From Ruminococcus sp. (GTDB lineage Bacteria > Bacillota > Clostridia > Oscillospirales > Ruminococcaceae), in the NCBI RefSeq assembly GCF_024691275.1, contig NZ_JAILNU010000100.1, forward strand, positions 1 to 64,000: a stretch of DNA of 64,000 bases. The letters run 5' to 3'. Below, piece after piece: positions 58,598-64,000 of the stretch; the stretch's first letter is position 1; the number at the start of each line of letters is the position of its first letter. The position numbers were made by a program, and so were the translations under genes. Under the pieces are notes generated by a model. That model was not told where the DNA came from. It saw only the letters and a list, made by a program, of their open reading frames with translations, and did not search any database.

Positions 58598-59857
58598 ATG
58601 CAGAAATTTATAATAGAGGGCGGTAAAAGTCTGAGAGGTGAGCTTCCGCTTCAGGGCAGCAAAAACAGTTCGCTGCCTATAATGGCGGCAACACTGCTTA
58701 GCTGCGGCGAAAGTACGCTGCACAGCTGTCCTCAGCTGACCGATGTTTATGCAGCGGCGCGGATCCTTAACTGCGTGGGCTGCAAATGTTCTTTTTCGGG
58801 AAATACAGCGGTAATTGATTCAGCTGTGATCGAAAAAACAGAGATATCAGAGCAGCTTATGCGTGAAATGCGCTCTTCCATTATCTTTATGGGAGCTATG
58901 CTCGGAAGGGCAGGCGAGTGCGTGGTCAGCGTCCCTGGAGGGTGTGAGCTCGGACCACGCCCAATTGATATGCATCTTGCGGCTCTTGGAAAAATGGGGG
59001 TCGATATCCACGAGAGCGGCGGCAGGATCATTTGCAGGATCGCATCAGGCAGGGCGAAAGGCGCAAAGATATCACTTGCTTTCCCGTCTGTGGGGGCGAC
59101 AGAGAATATCATTCTCTGTGCGGTAACTGCCGACGGCGAGACCGTCATAAATAATGCTGCCCGTGAGCCTGAGATATGCGATCTGTGTGGATTTCTCAGG
59201 AAGTGCGGAGCTGAGATAAAAGGCGACGGAGAAAGCCGCATAGTTATAAAAGGAAAAAAACAGCTTCACGGCTGTGAATATAAAATAATGTCCGACAGGA
59301 TCGTTGCGGCAACATATCTCTCGATGGTGGCAGCCGCAAAAGGTGAGATCATACTTACAAATGCCTGCGTCCCCGAAACCGAGCCGTTCTTATCAGTGCT
59401 TGAGCAGACGGGGTGCAGTATTTATATGTCTGACAACAGGATATACCTGCGAAGCGGTTCGCGGCTGAAGGCTGTCAGGGAAAGGATAAGGACTATGCCT
59501 CACCCGGGATTCCCGACAGATGCACAGGCTGTACTTATGGCAGCACTTGCTGCCGCTGACGGAACGAGCATTTTCGAGGAGAATATCTTTGACTGCCGTT
59601 ACCGTCATGCCGATGCTCTCATAAAAATGGGAGCCGATATTCAGGTGCTTGGAAAAGTAGCTGTTGTAAAGGGCAGAGAAAAGCTTCACGGAGCAAATGT
59701 TCAGGCAACTGACCTGAGAGGCGGTGCCGCAATGGTCATCGCTGCACTGAGTGCAGAGGGAGCTTCCGAAATTACCCGAATATGTCATATCGACAGGGGC
59801 TATGAAAAAATGGAGTATGCCGTAAGACTTCTCGGCGGTGAAATGCGCCGCGTCTGA
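58598..59857 (+). CDS. murA: UDP-N-acetylglucosamine 1-carboxyvinyltransferase MurA
   Basis: MurA moves enolpyruvate from PEP to UDP-GlcNAc, the first committed wall step. The 419-residue protein has LQGSKNSSLPIMAATLL near residue 20, RSSIIFMGAMLGR near 88, the catalytic Cys in PGGCELGPRPIDMHL near 115 (fosfomycin target), and GFPTDAQAV near 300. The ATG at 58598 is chosen because GGGGTGG precedes it and length is usual. An upstream in-frame start would overlap the hydrolase. divIB follows after 22 bases. Confidence 0.95.
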   Translation: MQKFIIEGGKSLRGELPLQGSKNSSLPIMAATLLSCGESTLHSCPQLTDVYAAARILNCVGCKCSFSGNTAVIDSAVIEKTEISEQLMREMRSSIIFMGAMLGRAGECVVSVPGGCELGPRPIDMHLAALGKMGVDIHESGGRIICRIASGRAKGAKISLAFPSVGATENIILCAVTADGETVINNAAREPEICDLCGFLRKCGAEIKGDGESRIVIKGKKQLHGCEYKIMSDRIVAATYLSMVAAAKGEIILTNACVPETEPFLSVLEQTGCSIYMSDNRIYLRSGSRLKAVRERIRTMPHPGFPTDAQAVLMAALAAADGTSIFEENIFDCRYRHADALIKMGADIQVLGKVAVVKGREKLHGANVQATDLRGGAAMVIAALSAEGASEITRICHIDRGYEKMEYAVRLLGGEMRRV

Positions 59858-59879
59858 GGCAGAAGGATTTGGAGTAAAT

Positions 59880-60941
59880 ATGAAAGATGTCGAAAAAACA
59901 AATGTCGAAAGGCTGAACAGCCGTAAAAGGATAAGACGGCGCAAAAGAATGATGAATGTATACGGACTCGTTGTTATACTTCTTGTTCTGACCGCAGGTA
60001 TTACAATAAGCTATACATTCCTGTTCAATATCAACGAGATACGTGTTTCGGGAGAATCGGATATGTACTCGGCTGAGGAGATAGTTACGGCTTCAGGCAT
60101 AAAAGAGGGGGATAATCTGCTGCGGCTCGATGCAAAAAAGAGCGAACAGCGTATCCTCGATGAGCTCTTATATGTTGAGACAGCAAAGGTGGACAGAGAT
60201 TTTCCGTCATCACTTGAAATAACTGTTAGCCGCTGTATCCCCGCATTCAACGTCAATTACGGAGAGGGAACTCTTCTCGTAAGCAAAAAAGGTAAGATCC
60301 TTGCGGACAACGGATTCATTACCGACGGCCTTCCTATTATATATGGCTTTGATCCCGCAGATACTTCGGCAGGAAAAACTATCGAGTCGCTGAATACCCA
60401 TAAGAATGAGGCGTTTCAGGCTATAATAAGCACTCTGTCATCAAAAAACGACGACAAGATCTCAACAGTTGATATGAGCGATGAACATTCCATTATAGTC
60501 AATTACAAGAATGGCATCATCTTCAAAATGGGCAACTGGAGCGATGTGGAATACAAGCTCAATCTTGCCGAGACAGTAATGAATGAGGACTACGTCAAGG
60601 GTAAGAAAGGCTATCTCAGAATGATCGGATCGAATCAGTGCAGCTTCAGAATGACCGACGGACCTGTTATTACAGCAGGTAAGACTGAAACAACAACTCA
60701 GCCCCTTACCGATGCTAACGGCAACCCTATCGCCAAGGGCGAGCAGAATCCCGATCAGGAAGCAATTTTTGACCGCGCAAATAAGCGTGAGGACACGACA
60801 ACAACGGAAGCGAATGCGTATAATGATTCAAATAATGCATACGATAACTACGACGACGGCAGCCAGTGGCAGGACAACAGCGGAAACGCCGATTATAGCG
60901 GACAAAACAGCTATGATGACGGCTCATATCCGCAGTGGTGA
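59880..60941 (+). CDS. divIB: Cell division protein DivIB/FtsQ
   Basis: This bitopic protein bridges the FtsL/DivIC pair and the PBP. The 353-residue protein has a basic cytoplasmic N-terminus (NSRKRIRRRKRMM), a membrane helix (VYGLVVILLVLTAGITISYTF), a POTRA domain (FNINEIRVSGESDMYSAEEIVTASGIKEGDNLLRLDAKKSEQRIL...AKVDRDFPSSLEITV) and an outer domain. The C-terminal 90 residues are Asn/Asp/Thr/Tyr-rich and low in complexity. The ATG at 59880 follows GGAG. ftsZ comes next; there is no ftsA between them. Confidence 0.92.
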   Translation: MKDVEKTNVERLNSRKRIRRRKRMMNVYGLVVILLVLTAGITISYTFLFNINEIRVSGESDMYSAEEIVTASGIKEGDNLLRLDAKKSEQRILDELLYVETAKVDRDFPSSLEITVSRCIPAFNVNYGEGTLLVSKKGKILADNGFITDGLPIIYGFDPADTSAGKTIESLNTHKNEAFQAIISTLSSKNDDKISTVDMSDEHSIIVNYKNGIIFKMGNWSDVEYKLNLAETVMNEDYVKGKKGYLRMIGSNQCSFRMTDGPVITAGKTETTTQPLTDANGNPIAKGEQNPDQEAIFDRANKREDTTTTEANAYNDSNNAYDNYDDGSQWQDNSGNADYSGQNSYDDGSYPQW

Positions 60942-61025
60942 CAAAATTAAAAATGTACAAATCATATAGTTGCTACTGCTCATTATTGTTTAATTCGCTG
61001 AAAATAAAAAATGTTTTATTTGCAC

Positions 61026-61054
61026 TTGAAAAAAATGCATCAGTATGCTAAAAT
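61026..61054 (+). promoter_or_regulatory. Promoter of ftsZ
   Basis: TTGAAA at 61026-61031 lies 17 bp from TAAAAT at 61049-61054. Confidence 0.7.
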
Positions 61055-61127
61055 ATAAAGTGTATTTATAGGTTAATATATAAATTTAGATGATTTATAA
61101 GGATAATAAACAGTAGGAGGAGTTCAA

Positions 61128-62264
61128 ATGTCAGATTTCAATTATGAGGAAACACTCGAACCCGATGTTAATATAAAGGTTATTGGTGTTGGCGGCGGCG
61201 GCGGAAACGCTGTAAACTGCATGGTGGATTCGGGTGTCAATAATATAGAGTATATCGCAATAAATACAGACGCAAAGGCTCTTAATAAATCAAAGGCTAC
61301 AACAAGGATACCGATCGGTGCTAAGCTCACAAAGGGCAGAGGCGCAGGCAACAGACCTGAGGTCGGTCAGCGCAGCGCTGAGGAGAACCGCGACGAGATC
61401 GAGACACACCTCAAGGGTGCTGATATGATCTTCATTACAGCAGGTATGGGCGGCGGAACAGGTACAGGTGCTGCTCCTGTAGTTGCTAAGATAGCTAAGG
61501 AAATGGATATTCTTACTGTTGCTGTTGTTACTAAGCCTTTCCTCTTTGAGAGAGAGCAGAAAATGGCTCAGGCTGAGAAAGGTATCGCTGAACTCAGAAA
61601 GTATGTTGACTCCCTTATTGTTATCCCTAATGAGAGGCTTCTCGTAGGTCTTGACAAGCCGCTTACAATGATACAGTCATTCGCACTTGCTGATGACGTT
61701 CTCAAGACAGGTGTAAAGAGCATTTCTGATCTGATCGTTGAGGAAGGTTACATAAACCTCGACTTCGCAGACGTATCTACTATCATGAAGGATGCAGGCT
61801 ATGCTCACATGGCTATCGGTCACGGTACAGGTAAGGATAAGGCAAGAGATGCTGCAAATGCTGTTATCTCCAGCCCGCTTCTTGAAACATCTATCTCAGG
61901 CGCTAAGAGACTCCTCATCAATATCGCAATGTCTGAGGATATCCTTTCATCTGATGTTGATGCAGCTACAAAGATGATCACAGATACTGCTGCTGAGGGC
62001 GTTGAGTTCATCTTCGGTACAGCATTCAAGGAAGATATGCAGGACGAGATGACTATCACTGTTATTGCAGCAGGATTTGACGATGACGATATCGTATCAG
62101 ATGCAGCAGCTGCTGAAGAAGCTCATGAAGAGGACGTTATCCCGATAGACAATCCTCTTATCGACGGTCTTGGCTTCGGCGGAAGCGCTCCACAGAGACC
62201 TGCACAGCCTTCTTCAAGTCAGGATTATGATCTTGATGATATCTTCAAGATGCTTGGCAACTAA
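61128..62264 (+). CDS. ftsZ: Cell division GTPase FtsZ
   Basis: FtsZ polymerises with GTP into the division ring. The 378-residue protein has [13 protein letters not shown] near residue 18, NTDAKAL, the tubulin signature [15 protein letters not shown] near 105, and the C-terminal domain. The extreme C-terminus, [12 protein letters not shown], differs from the usual (D/E)-I-P-x-F-L-R tail that binds FtsA, SepF and others. AGGAGG precedes the ATG. It has its own promoter and terminator. Confidence 0.98.
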   Translation: MSDFNYEETLEPDVNIKVIGVGGGGGNAVNCMVDSGVNNIEYIAINTDAKALNKSKATTRIPIGAKLTKGRGAGNRPEVGQRSAEENRDEIETHLKGADMIFITAGMGGGTGTGAAPVVAKIAKEMDILTVAVVTKPFLFEREQKMAQAEKGIAELRKYVDSLIVIPNERLLVGLDKPLTMIQSFALADDVLKTGVKSISDLIVEEGYINLDFADVSTIMKDAGYAHMAIGHGTGKDKARDAANAVISSPLLETSISGAKRLLINIAMSEDILSSDVDAATKMITDTAAEGVEFIFGTAFKEDMQDEMTITVIAAGFDDDDIVSDAAAAEEAHEEDVIPIDNPLIDGLGFGGSAPQRPAQPSSSQDYDLDDIFKMLGN

Positions 62265-62277
62265 TAAATAAGCATAT

Positions 62278-62302
62278 AGCGGTCCGAATGGACCGCTTTT
62301 TT
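62278..62302 (+). terminator. Terminator of ftsZ
   Basis: AGCGGTCC (62278-62285) pairs with GGACCGCT (62290-62297), followed by six T's. Confidence 0.92.
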
Positions 62303-62534
62303 GTTGCGCGTACATTTTTTCAATGTCGTCGGCGTATGCACATCATACTTTTTTAAATGATATATGAAAAAAATATATTGTAAATTGATTGTATATTTCA
62401 AGAGTGTGATTAAATATATTGAAATTACTGTTTTTAGTAAAGAGATTAACCACTTCTTGTACTTCAAGTATATTTAAACGTTATTTTATAGTAAATTGCA
62501 CTAAAATCAGTTCAAATTTTCTACATTTGAGTAG

Positions 62535-62563
62535 TTGAAATAATATATTCAATATGTTATAAT
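62535..62563 (+). promoter_or_regulatory. Promoter of the DivIVA-like coiled-coil gene
   Basis: TTGAAA at 62535-62540 lies 17 bp from a perfect TATAAT at 62558-62563, giving a leader of about 148 bases. Confidence 0.78.
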
Positions 62564-62569
62564 CTATAT

Positions 62570-62717
62570 AAGGCAAATCGGCAGAACCTGTAATCGCGGA
62601 CTGTGAAGGCTTAAATATATGCAAAGTTACAAATTCGTTCCTTCACATACGGGCGCGATACGGGTTCTTGTTCCTTAATTTTTTACCTCGGTTCCACCGA
62701 GGGGAATGGAGAGTACC
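62570..62717 (+). promoter_or_regulatory. Structured 5' leader, candidate regulatory RNA
   Basis: From the predicted transcript start the RNA can fold into a long hairpin. The outer stem is 62584-62598 with 62654-62667 (14 pairs, one bulged A, one G-U), and the inner stem TGTGAAGG 62602-62609 with CCTTCACA 62640-62647, around a 30-base loop. It is followed by a T-rich tract and a small CCTCGG/CCGAGG hairpin next to the ribosome site. I could not match it to a known riboswitch. Confidence 0.5.
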
Positions 62718-64000
62718 ATGAGCGATTCAACAAACACCCTTTTGAGAGAGACAAAAATTGGTCAAAAAGGCTTTGTCAAGGAAGATGTTATCACTTACCT
62801 TGATGAGCTCAATTCAAAGCTTGTCACCCTTGAGGAAGAAAATAAATCTTTAAAAGAAAACGGATCTAATGACTCACAGGAAGTCAATAAGTATAAAAGT
62901 CAGGTCGAGAACCTTCAGGAGAAGCTCAATACCTCTAATAACGCTCTCAGAGCTGCTAAGAAGGAAAATGAGGAACTTCAGAAAACTATTGCTCAGTTAA
63001 AGGCTGCCGGCGGAGCACAGGCAAATGCAACTTCTGTCGCTGCTCTTGAAGCTGCTAAGAAAGAGATCGAAACACTTAAAGAACAGCTTAAAGCTGCTGA
63101 ACAGAAAAACACCGCTGCTCCACAGCCTAACGCTCAGACTACAGCTGCTCTTGAGGCTGCTAAAAAGGAGATCGAGGATCTCAGAAGCCGCCTGAAGGCT
63201 GCCGAGGCTAAGGCTGCTTCCGCAGGCGCTGCTGCTGTTGCTGGTGTTGGAAATAACGACAACGGCGAGATCGCTAAGCTCAAGCAGGAGATCACTAAGA
63301 TCTCGGAAGAGCTCGCTGCTAAGAAAAAGGAAATAGCTGAAAAGGAAAGCAAGATCGCTGATATTGCTAAGAAGGACGAGGAGATCAAGTCACTTAACGA
63401 ACAGCTCAAGAAGGCTAAGGAAGAATCTACTGATCCTATCGCTCAGATGGGCGCAATGTTCGCTGAGGCTCAGAAGAACGTTAACCAGATCAAGAATCAG
63501 GCTAAGCTTGATGCTGAAGCTGTTACAAAGGAAGCAAACGATAAGGCTGCTAAGCTCCTCGACGATGCAAATATTGAGGCTGAAAAGGCTGTTGCAGTTG
63601 CTAATGCCGCTGCTGAGGCTTGCATAAAGGAAGCTAATGATACTGCAAGAAATACTATCAACGAGGCTAATACTCACGCTGATAAGGTAAATGCAATGTC
63701 CAAGACAGTACGCGAGATGCTCCTTACTGAGATTGAGAGCGTAAACAGCAAGTTTGCTGATATCTCTTCTGTTCTCAATAACCTTACAGGTCAGTGTTCA
63801 AGCAGAATGAGCGAAGCTCAGAGTATAATCGGTGAGGCACGCAAGACTGTTGATGTTGCTAAGTCAGATAACAATATAAAGAAGAGCGAACCTCCAAAGG
63901 CTGAGTTCACACCTTCAAAGGCTCCAAGAGCTGATATTACCGAACTCTCATCTGCAAAGATATCACCTTCTGATCCTTTCGCAAATGTCGGCGGTTTCAA
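62718..64000 (+). CDS. DivIVA-like coiled-coil protein (partial, runs off the window)
   Basis: An open frame from ATG 62718 (GGGGAATGGAG upstream) runs to the window end without a stop, giving at least 427 residues. The N-terminus KIGQKGFVKEDVITYLDELNSKL resembles the DivIVA/GpsB membrane-binding head. The rest is long coiled coil with Ala/Lys/Glu repeats (AALEAAKKEIE, twice) and a hinge, then a Pro/Ser-rich stretch. DivIVA-like proteins mark poles or septa, so its place after ftsZ fits. It might also be a general coiled-coil scaffold. Confidence 0.72.
   Translation, partial: MSDSTNTLLRETKIGQKGFVKEDVITYLDELNSKLVTLEEENKSLKENGSNDSQEVNKYKSQVENLQEKLNTSNNALRAAKKENEELQKTIAQLKAAGGAQANATSVAALEAAKKEIETLKEQLKAAEQKNTAAPQPNAQTTAALEAAKKEIEDLRSRLKAAEAKAASAGAAAVAGVGNNDNGEIAKLKQEITKISEELAAKKKEIAEKESKIADIAKKDEEIKSLNEQLKKAKEESTDPIAQMGAMFAEAQKNVNQIKNQAKLDAEAVTKEANDKAAKLLDDANIEAEKAVAVANAAAEACIKEANDTARNTINEANTHADKVNAMSKTVREMLLTEIESVNSKFADISSVLNNLTGQCSSRMSEAQSIIGEARKTVDVAKSDNNIKKSEPPKAEFTPSKAPRADITELSSAKISPSDPFANVGGF

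Larger units (their letters stand above)
62265..62717. other. Gene-free stretch after ftsZ: terminator, promoter and structured leader
   Basis: It contains the ftsZ terminator (62278-62302), about 230 bases of A/T-rich sequence where I see nothing coding, a promoter (62535-62563) and the structured 5' leader (62570-62717). Confidence 0.65.

Noticed and set aside
62570-62700. 6S RNA, T-box or cobalamin riboswitch
   Set aside because: The long hairpin suggested 6S RNA, but the length, missing central bubble and position as an mRNA leader do not fit; the T-box and cobalamin core motifs are absent.

Overview
The window looks like a chromosomal segment from a Ruminococcus-type member of the Clostridia (Oscillospiraceae). 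Evidence: a secreted carbohydrate esterase with a type I dockerin (a cellulosome part), Firmicutes-style promoters and strong AGGAGG ribosome sites, SpoVG, two class B-like sortases, a DNPR-type (diaminopimelate) MurE, and a Firmicutes-like dcw cluster. Species cannot be fixed from sequence alone. No rRNA, tRNA, CRISPR array, transposase or prophage was seen.

Layout. 0-10 kb: tail of an unidentified gene, the CBM22-dockerin-CE1 esterase, a DEDDh exonuclease with a YjbR-like gene, an alpha/beta hydrolase, Tex, a DUF2225-like protein, a lipoprotein, a Fur-family regulator, a small membrane protein and a zinc-ribbon membrane protein whose C-terminal domain resembles the lipoprotein. 10-19 kb: AEC transporter, ROK regulator, VanZ, a repeat-bearing membrane protein, xylulokinase, a GNAT and an orphan PglX-like DNA methyltransferase that looks C-terminally truncated. 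19-25 kb: DtxR regulator, MurL and MurD2, a BFD-like ferredoxin, a small XRE cassette bracketed by inverted copies of a short repeat, fructose-bisphosphate aldolase and a flavodoxin-like protein. 25-37 kb, mostly minus strand: M23 peptidase, PBP2-MreD-MreC-MreB, DUF4321, dUTPase, U32 protein, ZapA, LexA and MurC. 37-47 kb: SpoVG, NUDIX, a secreted ricin-lectin/clan-CD cysteine-peptidase-like protein, cysteine desulfurase and ThiI, CinA, two sortases and a SpoIID-domain protein whose domain appears circularly permuted. 47-64 kb: the dcw cluster, mraZ-rsmH-ftsL-pbp-murE-mraY-ftsW-murG-[HNH, alpha/beta hydrolase]-murA-divIB-ftsZ, then a DivIVA-like coiled-coil gene behind a structured 5' leader, cut by the window end.

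How it fits together: most of the window builds and shapes the cell wall. MurA, MurC, MurD2/MurL, MurE, MraY and MurG cover most of lipid II synthesis. FtsW, FtsL, DivIB, FtsZ and ZapA are division parts; MreBCD and PBP2 are elongation parts. murD is missing from its usual place between mraY and ftsW, and a MurD2-MurL pair lies 30 kb away. This suggests that D-glutamate enters the wall by the alternative route: L-Glu is added, then epimerised on the nucleotide precursor. ftsA is absent before ftsZ, and the FtsZ C-terminal peptide is divergent. The strongest candidates for follow-up are the MurL route in this lineage, the permuted SpoIID protein beside two sortases, the structured leader after ftsZ, the 10-bp-phased MraZ-type repeats, the amber codon in the HNH gene inside dcw, and the XRE cassette.
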